NCBI RefSeq assembly: GCF_023856365.1
Contig: NC_064541.1
Span: 18,042,214 to 18,106,213, forward strand
Origin: Brienomyrus brachyistius
Lineage: Eukaryota; Chordata; Actinopteri; Osteoglossiformes; Mormyridae
DNA: 64,000 nucleotides
Direction: 5' to 3'
Part shown: one piece after another, positions 1-24,480 of the stretch
Position numbering within the stretch: position 1 is the first letter of the stretch
How the letters are laid out: every line of letters starts with the position of its first letter
The notes under the pieces: generated by a model
What the model saw: only the letters and a program-made list of their open reading frames with translations
Databases searched by the model: none
Told to the model about the DNA's origin: nothing
Translations under genes and position numbers: made by a program

Positions 1-1301
1 CGCTTTTCATTGCAACGTTCACAAAAGCGTTAAATTATTTAGTGCATGAAAACAACACTGAAAATTGAGGAATGGATCTTGAAGAGGCAGCATCGGCTTT
101 TAGGCAGCTACTCCCTGAAGACATAAACTATTATCCATATTCCGATTGCTTATTCAGTACAGGGGTTGCCTGGGAAACATGGAGCCCCTCCCATGCAGTG
201 CAGGACACATGACAGTCCACTGCAGGACACACACACACACACGTTGACGTACTATCTAACCCATACCTTGCACTAACCATAAGTAACCAAACACACTACA
301 AGACTTTAGGCAGTCTTAGTTTTTTGATTGCATTCACAGATCTTTGTGGGCACCTGAAAAATGGTCCCCACAATGTCAAAATAACAGGTTTTTATTACAA
401 ATTTGGTCCCCATAATGTAATATGAACATAAGCCACACACACACTAAAATGCTAGCTAGCCTAAGTGCGAGGCCTTGGATTGTGGGAGGGATGTGGGATT
501 TCCAGAGGAAACCCACAAAATTTGGGGAGAACCTGAATCCTCGACACGCACGGTGCAAGGAAAGGGACTCGAACCCCAACCCTGAAGTTGTGATGCATTC
601 CAGTTACCCAGGGAGCCTCTGTGTTGTTTCAAATAACTTACAAACGCACCCATATTTTTCAAGATTTTCAGCTTTAGTTCATCCTGGTGCTGTAATATTA
701 GTGGCTGTGTCGAGTGTAAACATTAGCTTAAAAGCTGCATAGCAGGGTGTTGACTGGCCTACATATAGAAGTAATCAGATGTGCTTCATGAGAATGTGGC
801 AGAATCGGTTTAAACAGCATTAACAAATGTTGGCTCTAAGGACTTAAGCAAAGGAACCCTTTTGGGTACAACTTGATAACATAATATTCTTCCCTCTGGG
901 AGATAAGGAAGACATGCCTCCCTTCATTTAATTGCTTATTATTGTAGTGTATCAAGTCAAATGAAATCTGGAGATCTTACCTCTGGGGGGTTGTTGGCAC
1001 GGTGACACTCTCTGCTGCAGTGTCTCATTCATGACTTCATTAGGGGGTCCAACCTCAGTGACAGATGTTGAGATATTTTATTTTTATGTTTATATTTTCC
1101 TATAGTTTATGTGATATTAAGCTCCGAGATCTAAAAGCACCATCAACGCAGATCACTAAGATCACATGGAGTGATATAATGAGAAGAATAATGATAATAA
1201 TAATAATAATTTCCTTTGGTATGTCGATGTTGGTTCCCTGACTCCTCTCTCTAAAGATGTTGTTTTTGTATCTCCTTCTCATCTCCTGCTCTGTCACGTA
1301 G
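1..1301. other. gabbr1 intron sequence, no exon seen
   Basis: This is sequence upstream of the first recognisable gabbr1 exon. I looked for the preceding exon, which would encode the residues just before the RQDARIIV motif, and did not find it, so the stretch is taken as intron. It holds a short CA run near 228-241, a degraded reverse-oriented dispersed repeat near 478-600 and a short AAT run near 1190-1211. Nothing else is recognisable. Confidence 0.6.
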
Positions 1302-13067
<11,766 letters not shown>

Positions 13068-14320
13068 GTGGGGTGGGGGAGGGGGGAGAGAAGGAGATCT
13101 CTAGGAGGAGGAGGAGGAGCGTCAACCTGGTAAGGCCTCATGTAGATGGTTACCTGACAGATAGAGGCAATAGTTAAGAAGAAAAAGATTACAGAGCCCC
13201 CTACTCCTTTCACTCTCTTACTCTGACTCCACCTCTATTTATTAAAGCATTAACTGGGATGTTATTGAAGACACATCGATTTTTATATGTGACCACCTGT
13301 TATTGTAATACCTTCTTTAATATTTATGACTGGTGCATGACATAAGCTGTAATTCATATAGAGGAGTGGTAAATATAAAGTAGTATCTGAAGAGACACCT
13401 AAGGATCGGTTTGCCTGAAATGTCACCCGAATTTTCTGAACGTGGAGGATTAAATATCGCCACATACACACACATATTCCAGCCATGCAGATCCAATCAG
13501 AACACCTACGAAGACACTGAATTTGGCTTCTTGGCACTGGGGCCTTCTGATCACAGCACCCCATTACTGGGGACCACTGCATGGGCCACTGTCTCACCTT
13601 TTAAGCACATTTATCAAAGGTCATGGTGCAGAAACCAAGAAAGATGAAGGCCTGTTTATTGTCTCCTTCCCGGTGTTGTCATGTTTATTGTTTTTGTCCC
13701 TTTCACACACAAACAATGGCTCATGGTCCATTGTCAAGCCGATTGTTACATCCGGAATACCGAGCGACACAGACTGTGGAGGGCGGCCCGGGCTTCTTGC
13801 TCGAGGCCCGAAGGAACCTTGTTCCCTGTGTGCCAACGGGCCCACATGTAACCACCTGCAGTCCCAGTCTTTTCATCCTTATTGTTTTTTGTAACATTTT
13901 TAACTAAGACTTTCGTACTTAACGTGCCTGGTTTTTATCAATGAAAGAATTTTCTATTAATGTATATTTTATTTTCTCGGGAATATAGTAAATATTATTG
14001 ACATTTTAAACTTTATTTAGTGTTTATGAATTTCTGTCAGGAAAAGCCATTTAATGGTAAGACTTGTATAAATAAATATGTGTACTTATAGTAGAATTAT
14101 TATTGATAATAAATATTATAATTATAAAAATGAATATCAATGTATTCTCCTGCTTATTCATGATTGTATTTCTCTGTGGCCAGGGGGAGCTGTAGAAAAT
14201 AGCACATATTTCTATTTATTGAGGTGTCTGCTAAGTATGAGAATATGAGGTCTGAAAATGGAATGGTAATTATAATACAATACATTATAATTACAATGAC
14301 AATAAACTGAAAATCGTTTT
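13068..14320 (+). other. probable gabbr1 3' UTR
   Basis: Sequence after the gabbr1 stop codon, with no other supported gene. Candidate AATAAA polyadenylation signals occur near 14069, 14109 and 14301 in an AT-rich stretch. Open frames here are short and match nothing I know. The true 3' end cannot be fixed without transcripts. Confidence 0.5.
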
Positions 14321-14419
14321 TCACTCAGAAAGTGCTCCCAGTGCGTTTATTTGAAGTTCTGTATTCCTGTATTGTTGAAGTTACTGAGAGTGCACACCAG
14401 ACCATACAACTGCACGCGT

Positions 14420-14421
<2 letters not shown>

Positions 14422-14499
<78 letters not shown>
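14422..14499. repeat. CA dinucleotide microsatellite
   Basis: About 39 CA units just beyond the probable end of gabbr1. The following 14.5-15.68 kb is AT-rich intergenic DNA with a poly-T run near 15385-15402 and no recognisable gene. Confidence 0.95.
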
Positions 14500-14503
<4 letters not shown>

Positions 14504-15688
14504 TCTTACAAAGTTAAAATAAATATATTCAATCACGGGAAGTTATTCTTCTTATTATTCTTTATTTCTTACTTCGTCAAATGACACCATGCACTCGTAA
14601 TGAATTGCCGTCGACTGCCGCTAGATGTCTCCACGAGAGCAGTGCACGTTTTGCGCCGCTAAATATCGGCGTGGCCGGACTTCAATTTTAAGAAACGTCG
14701 TACTATGGTTTCCGTCGCGTAAAATGTGCTCTTCTTATCATGGATGGTTTGTCTGTTTATGGGTGTCCTTCCTATCAGCATTTAGTCGGCTTTTATTTAT
14801 TTGTTTGTTTGTTTGTTTTTGTTTATTTTTAAACCGACTTAAAATCTATTGCCAGTATTGGATTTTTTTTATATATTCTCATTTTGTTATATATATATAG
14901 AAACAAATTGTCTGAAATTTTTAACCAAGGAGCTGTTAGAAATGTGACAGTAAGTCGAATGAAGTTTGATAAGCAATAGCGGAAGGCAGCCATCAGCAAA
15001 CGGTTATCAGATCAGTAAAGGCGTTTGTGATGTAGATGTTTGGTAAATATTTTATCAGCATGGCAATATGAGATCCACAAAGCGCCCCTTCTCTGAGTGA
15101 TACAACGGCAGACGGCGGGGGTGGAGGGGGGCCGGGGGAGATGGCAGATAAGAATCCCCCACACCTTATTTATTTTATTTATTTATTTGCGGCTTTCACA
15201 CACACACACTAAAGGGGAAAAAAATGAAAGACCGGGGGTTTCCCATTGTAGCCAGTGTACGTGAAACATCGATAGCTATTTTCGTGCAGAACAGAGCGTA
15301 CCTGGTAGCCCTCCCAGAAGTGGAAGACCCACGTTTTTTTCCCAAATGCATGATGCGATATGGGTAAGGGTCACTTTCACTACCTTTTTTTTTTTTTTTT
15401 TTTACTTTTCACTACTGTTCCGCACAGGCTGTTAAATGTGCTTATTACGTCACGTATGGCTTATATATTCGCCATGTTCCACTGTATGCTGGAACATGTG
15501 ATGGATTTGCATCACATCCAGGGTGTCCTTCTGTCTTCCATGACCCTATATTGGATAAATGATTTTAATGGATAGATGTCCCAGATAAACATTAAATTAA
15601 TTTTAAATTAATTAAATCACTTTTTCGTGTTCCTGTTTTTTTCTATAAACATATCTAATCTATTCGATTTTCCTTTCACCCCCAAAGA

Positions 15689-15694
15689 TTTATT
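15689..15694 (-). terminator. candidate TNF polyadenylation signal
   Basis: TTTATT on the + strand reads AATAAA on the TNF transcript strand. It lies about 890 bases after the TNF stop codon and just beyond the AU-rich cluster, a suitable place for the end of the 3' UTR. The assignment is an inference. Confidence 0.4.
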
Positions 15695-15892
15695 TGAAGT
15701 TTCATTTTGCTTCCTCATTCCTTCTCAGACACGTTTCCCTAAAAAGAGACACTTCCCGAATTAATATCCCATTCCCAGCCCATACCACTGTAATACTCCC
15801 ACATTCAGTCTCTCACACCTGCATTGAAATTCAGCATCATTTTAATAGTCATCTATCAGTAGTAAAAGAACAATACCATTTCAAAACATTAG

Positions 15893-16027
15893 TGAATAAA
15901 TAGCATTAAATACAATCAACACAGTACAAATACATTCATCTGTAATTAAATAAACCCTAGTGATACAGATATAAATAAAGTTTGACAAGAAATACATAAA
16001 TATAAATAAATATTTTTAAACTATTAA
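15893..16027 (-). promoter_or_regulatory. AU-rich element cluster in TNF 3' UTR
   Basis: Read on the transcript strand there are about eight ATTTA pentamers, and two sit in TTATTTAT octamers. Such clusters are a known hallmark of cytokine mRNAs, where they are bound by TTP-type proteins and cause rapid decay. Position downstream of the TNF stop codon supports the reading. Confidence 0.75.
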
Positions 16028-16579
16028 ATTATCTAAAAAAGAGCTTAATGTTGACAACAATTGTTTCATTGCCCCTTGTGTACCATGTAAACTGCAATAA
16101 ATGAGAGTAAATTACAGTAAAGTAGTTCACTGGTAGCATGTACCGATCATGTTTAACAGCAGAACATACAGCTTGCCATACTCTGATGCTTTGTCTCAAC
16201 AACAGACAGTGGACGAGGCTGTAAAACTGATTCAGTTTACAAGTACTGTTCAGAGACATATAGTTTTCCTAGGACTTTAGCTTGCTTGTGTTTTATCATA
16301 AAACAAGTGTGATATACCCCAGTCAAATATTGACTATTACTTCAAGCACAATCAGATGGTCAGACATGTATTGATAAGCTACTCAGTTGAACTGGTTTCT
16401 TGTGTCCTCCATGCCCACATTTCTTTACCGTGATTTCGTTATTTGTTCCTTATTTTGTTCTCAGGATTACGTTAATAATTTTTGTGTTTAGTTCGTTACA
16501 GTTAGAACTTCCTTCACAAATTAGTCATCCTCTCCTTATCTGCACACGTCCTTGCCCACAAAATTCTCGCTTTCCGTCG

Positions 16580-17928
16580 TCACAGGGCGAAGACACCAAA
16601 GAAGGTCTTCCCATCGTCGGTGTCGATGTCCAGCAGCTGATTGGTGTCCGTCCACAGCTGATCGCCGCCCTGCAGTTCGAAGACGGCGCCCAGGTAGATG
16701 CTGCTGAAGACTTGCCCGCTTGTTTCGAAATCGTTAGAGGCGCCGACGCAGGGTGACTTGACCGCACTGAGCAGCGGCTTCTCGGCGCCGTAAGACGCGG
16801 AGTAACGCATCACCGTGTGACTGAGCGCCACGTTCCACAGCTCCTGCCTGTCATCGGAGGTGCTGCACGAAACACGGAATGAGGCCTGGCTGTACACGAA
16901 GTACAGTCCCGTGTATGGGATGATGATTTTGTTTTTTCGTAGAGTTAGGCCCCCCTGGACGAAGGAATGGCCATTTCTGATGCTCCATTCCACTGAAGAG
17001 TTGAAGTGCTTTGGATTCACAGAGCCTGAAGGAAAGCGTAAATATTAGCCACCTGCATGCAAGCGCAAGCCTAGTCTTTCCATAAAACTACCTCAAAACT
17101 GCATCTAGTCTAGACTAGTCGTGTCTGATGCGATGCCTCTTTGTGGCTTTCTGTTTCAAGGTGTTGTCCTATTATTGTAAATGCGGTAGCTATCGCCTTG
17201 CAGCTCATGTAAACTGTCTGCATGCCTAGTAGAGTATAGGACAGTGATCCGACGGGCTCAACTGCAAAGTGCATGTAGGTACCTTACCTTCAACATGTAT
17301 TCCCGCCTTGACTTTGTCGGCTATCTGTTTGAGGGTTGTCTGCTGGTCTGTGGAGGAAGAGAGGATCGCAAGACTGTAAGTCTCATGTAGCAGTCGAAGA
17401 GAAGAAATGCTGCACTGAGTGCAGTTACAAGAGTCCAGGTAGGATTATTTCGTTTAGGGGCTGTGAACTCACCGGATACGTCAGGCTGTCCAGAGAGAGC
17501 GTTTGCTGGTCTTTCTGTCAGTCTTTGTTCTTGCTTCTGTTGAAAGACACAGGACGTTTATAACAATGTAGTAGAATTAAATAGAGTAGGGTGTGTGTAT
17601 CTGACACGTGATACAGTCAAGACTACTGATTGAATCAAAGACAAACTGTACAATGTTATCTCCAAAGAAAGCCATTGAAACTCTAGTTAACTTGCTGCTT
17701 ACTTTCTCACACATGTGACCACCCATTATTGTTTGTACAGCAGTTGGCTTCCGGCATCTATGGCCTTACCTGAATGTGCCAGGTGAAGAGCAGAGCGAGG
17801 ACAGCGCAGACGACCATGAGTGACAGCACACTGCACAGCTTCCAAAACCAGCCTCCAGACGACTTGTGCCCCGCAGCCATCACCTGCCCGCTCTCGATGT
17901 CTTCCGTAGTCTTGCCGTAAACCGTCAT
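16580..17928 (-). CDS. tnfa: TNF-alpha-type cytokine (TNF superfamily)
   Basis: A type II membrane cytokine, shed as a trimer that signals inflammation through TNF receptors. The exons on the minus strand are 17928-17770, 17536-17473, 17347-17288 and 17025-16580, 729 nt in all, giving 242 residues and TGA; the four-exon layout is the usual one for TNF. Residues 1-29 are cytosolic, about 30-50 form the membrane anchor, and a shedding site is likely near the TTL at 78-80. The TNF homology domain covers about 100-242. It contains the family signature around GLYFVYSQ, two cysteines (148 and 187) placed for the conserved disulfide, and the ending FFGVFAL. The ATG at 17928 is chosen because it opens the exon before the membrane anchor and has a TATA box about 150 bases upstream. 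It lies tail-to-tail with gabbr1. Whether it should be called tnfa or tnfb depends on the naming in this lineage. Confidence 0.95.
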
Positions 17929-18080
17929 GGCAGCCAACCCAGAGTCCAGTAATTAAATATAGAAGGAAAAGCCAATGAATGCGCTCGAGACGTTTCGCAG
18001 AGCTGTACTCTCGCTTGCCAGTGGTTTGTCAGCAGCAGATAAATAAGTGAGTTTGTGTCTGCACTCATTCTCAGATGCAG

Positions 18081-18088
18081 TTTTATAT
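18081..18088 (-). promoter_or_regulatory. TATA box of the TNF gene
   Basis: TTTTATAT on the + strand reads ATATAAAA on the transcript strand, about 153 bases before the TNF start codon, giving a 5' UTR of roughly 120 bases. Position and sequence fit; no start-site data are available. Confidence 0.6.
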
Positions 18089-18102
18089 CTGTGTAGCCCC
18101 AC

Positions 18103-18121
18103 GGAAACTCCTGTGATGTCA
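18103..18121 (-). promoter_or_regulatory. candidate NF-kB-like and CRE-like sites upstream of TNF
   Basis: GGAAACTCC at 18103-18111 is one base short of a kappa-B site, and TGATGTCA at 18114-18121 is one base from a cAMP/AP-1-type element. Both lie just upstream of the TATA box. NF-kB and ATF/AP-1 sites are known in mammalian TNF promoters. Such short matches can occur by chance. Confidence 0.3.
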
Positions 18122-18847
18122 TGCTCGCCGGTGGTAATAGAAATGGCTTCAGTTGTCTCCTTGGGGAGGAGGGGCTGTTGGGTAGAGGAAGAATCCGTGA
18201 AATTCTGTATTTCGAAGTGACTCCTCCCCTGACACCGACACACACGCACACACACATCCGCCCATACACAAACACACACGCACTTGCATACTAACAAAGT
18301 ATGTGTGCGTTCCTGCTCTGGCTCTGCTGCCTCCGGGCGCTGACGTGCAGGCCCCTCCCTCTTTTGCTTTCGGGTTGGCCTCCATAGTGGAAAAACCACC
18401 AATCATCCACGTGTCTCTTACTTCTCCTTCTCTGCTTTCCCTTTTGTCTTCCTCTTTTTCGTTTCGTCATGTTTTTCCTTTTCTTTTTGCAGTTTCTATT
18501 TTTAGAGGTTTTTCGCATAGGGTTTCCCATGTTGAAAGCCCTGTGTTTTAACACGATGGCTAAACAAACACTCTTACTCCACATGCAACTTTTCCCATCT
18601 CTCATCATCCTTTTGTTTTCCTTTTCCTTGTCTTTCTGTTCGATCTATATTATCTGTTCATTGTCTTTTACATCAATACACAATGCATGATTATCTGCAT
18701 AAAAAAAATATAAAATACAGACAAGGCACATTCTTGTTAAAATACACTGCATTTTTGTTATGGACGCATGAATTATATAGACGGATCAGATTTGATATTT
18801 GTGTTGCTTTGAGAAACATGTATACATACATTTAGTCATATCAGGCT

Positions 18848-19358
18848 TTTAACACTTTTCCATTTATTTCATGAACTGCAGATTTTCTTATTGTTGTTAA
18901 GCATTAGAAAGTTAAGTGAACAACTATAAATGAAAATATAAGTCAAATCAAATAAAACAAGTTTTCTTTATAACATGGAAAGAGTATGTGAATTAAAACA
19001 AGGATGTCTGACATCCTATCAACTTGTTATGTAGTGATGACATATAAAAATTCTAGGCTGTCCTTTAACTTTAAATGCACTAGTTACCTGTTTCATCCCA
19101 TGAAACAGGCCAGTATGTAACGTCTCTTGTAGAAGGAATGGCTCAGATTTTCTCTGCTGTTAAAACTGCTAGAGGAGGTTAATTTGATGAATTGCAGTCA
19201 GGACATTTCCTTGCTAATATAGGTTCTCAAATGGTGAACATACTGTAATTGCATTTCTTAGCAAAGAATATTGAGTGTATGTTTTTAACAAATGTTTAGT
19301 GAGTAACATGCAAATGTTGAAAATCTCAGCGTGTGCAAAAGCTTTTGACTGGTGGTGT
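18848..19358. mobile_element. non-autonomous Tc1-type element, copy B
   Basis: It matches copy A (9123-9632) over about 500 bases, and its right end is AAAGCTTTTGACTGGTGGTG followed by TA, the inverse of the left end of copy A. The left terminus is truncated. It lies about 0.9 kb upstream of TNF. No coding frame is present. Confidence 0.7.
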
Positions 19359-19673
19359 ATTTCAATCGAAAGGTTAAACGTAAAAATTAAGAAATGAAAT
19401 TTGTTTGAGCGGCCTGAGTCCTTTACTTATTTTTTTACCGTATGTCATGAAGGAAGAACTATAAACATTTGTTGGACAAAATGTATGTATAGTAAGAAAT
19501 TTCCCGGCTACAGACAACTGACTTAAATATTGTTACAATATAGCTACTAGAAAGCAATACATTTGCATATTAAGCAAATGTGTCCTAAACTGTCCTGGTT
19601 TAAATCATGGATTGTGGTCACTGTACTCTCTACATTCTTTCAAATGGATGCGTCACGGTAGATTTCAGACAGG

Positions 19674-19674
19674 A

Positions 19675-19721
<47 letters not shown>
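19674..19721. repeat. CT dinucleotide microsatellite
   Basis: A nearly perfect CT run, broken once by a G. It lies in the space between the two TNF-family genes. Confidence 0.95.
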
Positions 19722-20419
19722 ACTCTCCATTTGACACATTGCACTGGCTTCCTTCCTCAGCGTGAGTGTGACCCAACCTCAGAATGTCATGCAGAGAGAA
19801 ACACCAACCCACGCTTCCATTACTCTGTACTTTATCCGTACTCTCACTCCATTTTTCTGTCCATGGACTTGAGTACTTGGAAAGTGGATGAATATAAATA
19901 AACGAAATAGTTCTAATGAGCTCCCACCGCTAAATCAGACACTTAACATATAACCCTCAGTACTTTTCAGGCTAAATTTACCAAATACACATGCAAATAT
20001 ACAATAGATACAGGTAATGTGATGTATAATGAAGTTGAACTGGGCCGAGAAAGCTCTGATATAAATCACCGCTCCATTATGCATTTCTGAGCAGAGGCAA
20101 CACCAACCTCCAACACCAACCTCCAACACCAACTGAAAACTTGCCTGTTTGCCCTAAACTGACCTCCAACAAACCTGTCTGTCATGGTGTCACCAACACT
20201 CTGTGGGGACTCTAATAATACAGGTTTCCATATTTTCACAAGTTTGCATGCTTGCAGAATTGAGTGCCTTGGTTTTTCCCTGAGGAAGAAAAACACTTGA
20301 CATGGATTTTACACTTGAGCGCTTGCTGGGTCTTGCCCAGCTGTTCTTTGTGAGTGAAACATACAAGATTGAGCAACTTAACCAGCAACCCACAGGAGAA
20401 ACGTAGATAAACTGCACAT

Positions 20420-20695
20420 GATGCGACTCTGGTTTGCACAATCGCCTCATTCTCCTGGTGACCAGGCTTCTCCAGTCTTATGCGTCTGTGGATTTTGCAT
20501 GTTCTCCCCAGGCTGTTGCGGGGGTCTCCCCCCACAGTCCAAAAACATGCTAATATAACTGCAGCTGGCTATTTTCTTGGAGGTGTGAATAGCGCCAGTG
20601 CCTTTTGAGATGAGTAGGTGTCTCATGCTGGGTTTTCCCGGACCTCCACGACCCTGCATAGGTCAAGCAGGTAGAGAAAATGGATGGATGGGTAG
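20420..20695 (+). repeat. dispersed repeat, TTTGCATGTTCTCCCC / GGATGGATGG family
   Basis: It carries the diagnostic fish repeat strings TTTGCATGTTCTCCCC, CCCCCACAGTCCAAAAACATG and a terminal ATGGATGGATGGG. Retroposed element of uncertain class. Other pieces of the same family are listed separately. Confidence 0.7.
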
Positions 20696-20989
20696 TTTAC
20701 TCATATACTCAGACGAAATCTACCTAATACACATAAATATGAGTAATGTGATGTGACAGACAGGAAAACTCCGCTATTGATGCTGCACATCCCTCACATT
20801 CATTCCTCAGCAGAGACAGAACCAACCAGTGACCCTGATTACAGCCTGACTCTTTGCCTTAAACTCCCCTTAATGCTGTTTCCCCTGCCTTAGTGGGACA
20901 GTCGATCAGTTCAGCAGACTTCATGAATCTATAAATGAGATTAATATAGGTTTCTGTATGTCGACAAAGCTGCATACGTGCGAACTTGA

Positions 20990-21215
20990 GTGCATTCCTG
21001 GTTTACACTCCGGGAGACCAAGGGTCGAGTTTCTGCCGTGGCTTCTGCATCTGTGGAGTTTGCATTTTACCCCTGAGGGGATTCCCCTGGGTTTTCCCGT
21101 CCTCCCACCCCCCACAGTTCAAAAATGTGCTAGGATGGACTGCAGTTGCCACATTGTCCGTATGTGTGGATGTGCGCTGCAAAGGTCATTCCCTGATGGA
21201 TGGATCTTTCTTCCC
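20990..21215 (+). repeat. dispersed repeat, same GGATGGATGG family, second copy
   Basis: Degraded copy with GTGGAGTTTGCATTTTACCCC, a GGGTTTTCCCGTCC block, CCACAGTTCAAAAATGTGC and a GATGGATGGA end. It lies about 300 bases after the previous copy in the same orientation. Confidence 0.65.
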
Positions 21216-22133
21216 GAGGAGGGAATTTACATTTGTCTTGCCCTGCAATCTCCAAATGGAGCAACTTAATAAATAACCCATAAGAGCAACTTAAAATGCC
21301 CGACACCAAAGCAGGGTTTCTCAGAAAAGGAACACGTTGCAGGTGAAAATGTCTTTGAGAGTGTTATGCCTGGTCCTTGTGTGAAAACTGGTATAATTTA
21401 TTTTCCCCTAGAATATCTGCTTTGATATTCAAATTAACTTTCATACAACCCTCATGTACTTTCTTATAAGTGAAAGAGGTTCAAATGACAAAACCAGTTA
21501 TGGAGGAACTTCCATCGGTGTTTGTTTCGCTACCTGAGAGTCTCTGCCTCCTTCCTCTCTCTCTGCTCGGTGTCCTCGCCTCGTACACGCCGGCCTCCTC
21601 CCTTGCAGCGAGATACCTCTCTCCTCCCCTCCCACTCCCGCCTCCTCACTGTCTCCCTGTGAAGTGGCTTGTGTGAATCAGACTGAAAGGGTTTTTAGAT
21701 GTGGATGCTGTGGTGAGCTCTAATGACACGGCATGAACATTTAAAAAAAAAAAAAAACCCATGAGATAAAGATGATCCACGGTGCATCGTGACCTTTTCT
21801 TCAAAACAGTGTGGTTTGAAGAAGAATTGCGTAAAGATCCCAGTGACCTCGCACGTGCCGTGACCCTGAACCAGGGGCTAGAGCTTAGCATAATATCTCC
21901 ATGGAGCAGGGGGGAGTCGATGGCCTTGCTCAACCTCGAGAGGTGTGCAGTGCTTGATATCAGGCTACTGGAGGCAGCATGAAGTTTCGAAAAGGTCAAG
22001 ACATCTGTTCAGGTTGGCAAACAGACTATCCAGAAAGTCTGCCATTTAAGTAGCCCTGCTTTAGACCCGTCCCCTTCGACTGATTTCTGCAGGTAACCTG
22101 GAAGACATGTCGTGGTGGCCAAGGCTGGAACTT

Positions 22134-22661
22134 CTATTTCACAGAGATCTGTGTCCTCGGTAAACCAAGTGCCAGACCGTTCTCCCCGCTCCAGAAGCCC
22201 CGCCTCCCACCCAGAAGCCCCGCCTCCCACCCCAGAAGCCCCGCCTCCCACCCCAGAAGCCCCGCCTCCCACCCCAGAAGCCCCGCCTCACTCACGTCCA
22301 GGAATGAGCCCAGAGTTAGGGTCCACAAGGAAACAGATCCGGCTCCAGCACAAGGCGAACCCTTACCCTCTTTGTCACTGGCTCCGTCAACCATAGCAAC
22401 TTCTCTTTCGTCACAGCAAGTCACACCAGGATCACAGGGCCTGGGATGCAGCCTTACACACTGCTGCATCTTCGTGGCCTGGGGGACGCAGACGGTGAAG
22501 AGTTTCATGTAGTTTTCTGATATATACATTACTTCTGTTAAATAAGGAAGGCAAGTAGGTGAGCATCTTGCACCAATCTGCAGTTTTAATGGAAGGTTTT
22601 TCCTTAGAAAAGTGTCTATCACAGCGAAATTTCTACCCCTGTCGCTATAGTGATCATCCAT
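22134..22661 (-). other. unrecognised 175-codon open frame between the TNF genes
   Basis: An uninterrupted frame on the minus strand. Its C-terminal half is a translation of the 22-base GC-rich minisatellite at 22190-22290, giving repeated GLLGWEA-like units. The N-terminal half matches no family I know. No promoter or convincing splice sites were noted. Most likely a chance frame kept open by the repeat. Confidence 0.15.
22190..22290. repeat. 22-bp minisatellite, about 5 copies
   Basis: Tandem units of CCCGCCTCCCACCCCAGAAG type, GC-rich against an AT-rich background. The first unit is one base shorter than the others. Confidence 0.9.
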
Positions 22662-24324
22662 CCAATATCTGAAGAAATGTGTATGAAGTAACTAAGAATG
22701 TCTTGTATCTGCTGTGTTTTGGCAGGCACTGAAATCCTAATGGAAGCTCACGCCGTGGGTGCATAATGATCTTGGGCACTGGAGGGCGGTGTGGTGATCT
22801 TTGAAGCCTCACTACGGAGCCTCGTCCTACTGGGTTTGCCGTGCGAAACTCGAGATCATTATGTAGCCATTAAAAGTTTGGTTTGAGGCGACTGTGGGGG
22901 AATCCGCTAAATGCTCTCTCACATTTGCGACTGTAATTATAATTTAATGAATTTACAATCCCGGAATAATTTAATCTATAAGCCTGAACATCTATAAAGA
23001 AAGCTGGGATAGGGAGCATGAAAAAGGGACAAAAAGGTCTTAATTATACCAAAGGCATTTGTTCATACGCTGGGGAAATCAGCCCATTGCTAGTGGAATT
23101 CATGGTGGCTGGTAAACAGACACAAAGGAAGTGGTCAGAGTAAAAAGAAAACAGGTCAAGAGAGACAGGTGAATCAGGGTGAACTCAAGGCAAATTCCAC
23201 TACGCAGAGGTAAATCCCCGCAATTGCATCAGGCAGACCATGTTAAGGCAGGTAATATGCAAACCTTCCCCACTCCGTCTTTATTATACACACCTAGAAG
23301 TACAATATTCTCATGCTGAAGCAGATATTAGCATTCTTCATGCATATTTAGTTTTCACTGTTCTTCATTTCTGTATATGAATTACACCTAACATTGTGTC
23401 ATTATTGTTATTTTACAAGGGGAATCAATGCTTTAGAATGAATGGTCCTTGGGTGATTAAATAGCTCCAATATGTTGAGCTTGAATTCCCGTGTCCTTTC
23501 AATTCCCTTTTAGCATTGTTAGCTTCCGCGCTCACATTTGGTGTCAGTCTGTGCCCCACGTTTAAAAAATACAGGCATTTAAGAGGAACTGGCTAAAATC
23601 CACGATGCTCCTGGAAATCGCACAGGAAATCATAGTTTTAGGAAGCAGTGCGTTATAAATGTACAACATATGAAGTGTATATTTGACCAGTCGATTCAGT
23701 GGATGACAGAATTATAATTCCTCAATTTTCTTTATTCTACTGTCACCTGATCCTTGCCTGACCTGGTGCTCCTTCTTCATTCTGGTTCGTAGCGTTACTG
23801 TGGGCCACCTGAAATGAAAGTCACTATTAAGTTAGTACATTTTTTCCTTTGGTAATTTTCACACAATGACTCACATCGAGCGGCGAAGGCCTCACTGTTC
23901 CCAAAGCCACGGTTAGAGTTTCCTCTTTCACTGAACGGCCCGCAAAACCGCAATGACATGCTGATTGGATGGATTTCGAGGCCTAGCTACGGAAGCCCCT
24001 CCCTCCTGTGCACAGAGAAACCAGTCAGGTTGTCGCATTGTATGTAAAATACTGAAAACATATTCATATACATTGTAACTTGTTCCTCGAACAGGGCAAT
24101 CAACTTTTAACAGAGTCAAAAGTTATCAACCGGAAGCCTGATAATATCTTTTATTTATTCTATGTCTCTCGTTTGTAAATTACGTAGCCCTTTTACATTA
24201 CGTTTAGCCACTTTTTAAATGAATTTACGTAAAGAGAGACTACAGAATGCGTTATATAATGCCATAACACCTGTGAAAGTCTTTTGACATTCATAAATGC
24301 TGATCTAGTACAGCGCTGTGGTGA

Positions 24325-24480
24325 GCACAGGCTGGGGGAAACCCTGGATGGGGCATCGGGGACACCAGCTTGCATGACCGTGTTTTCAGGTTGTGAGAGG
24401 AAACCAGAGGACCCAGAGGAGGACACCCACGATCACGAGAATGTGCAAACTCCATGTACGCAGCGCCGGAGACAGGAAGC
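24325..24480 (-). repeat. dispersed repeat, GGATGGATGG family, reverse copy
   Basis: On the minus strand it reads the GTTTGCACATTCTC and GGTTTCCTCTC strings of the family. It is degraded and lacks the terminal satellite. Confidence 0.55.

Noticed and set aside
22740..22865. Small inverted repeat CATAATGATCT / AGATCATTATG
   Set aside because: Arms of 11 bases about 80 bases apart could be a tiny MITE, but that is too little to support an element without other copies.
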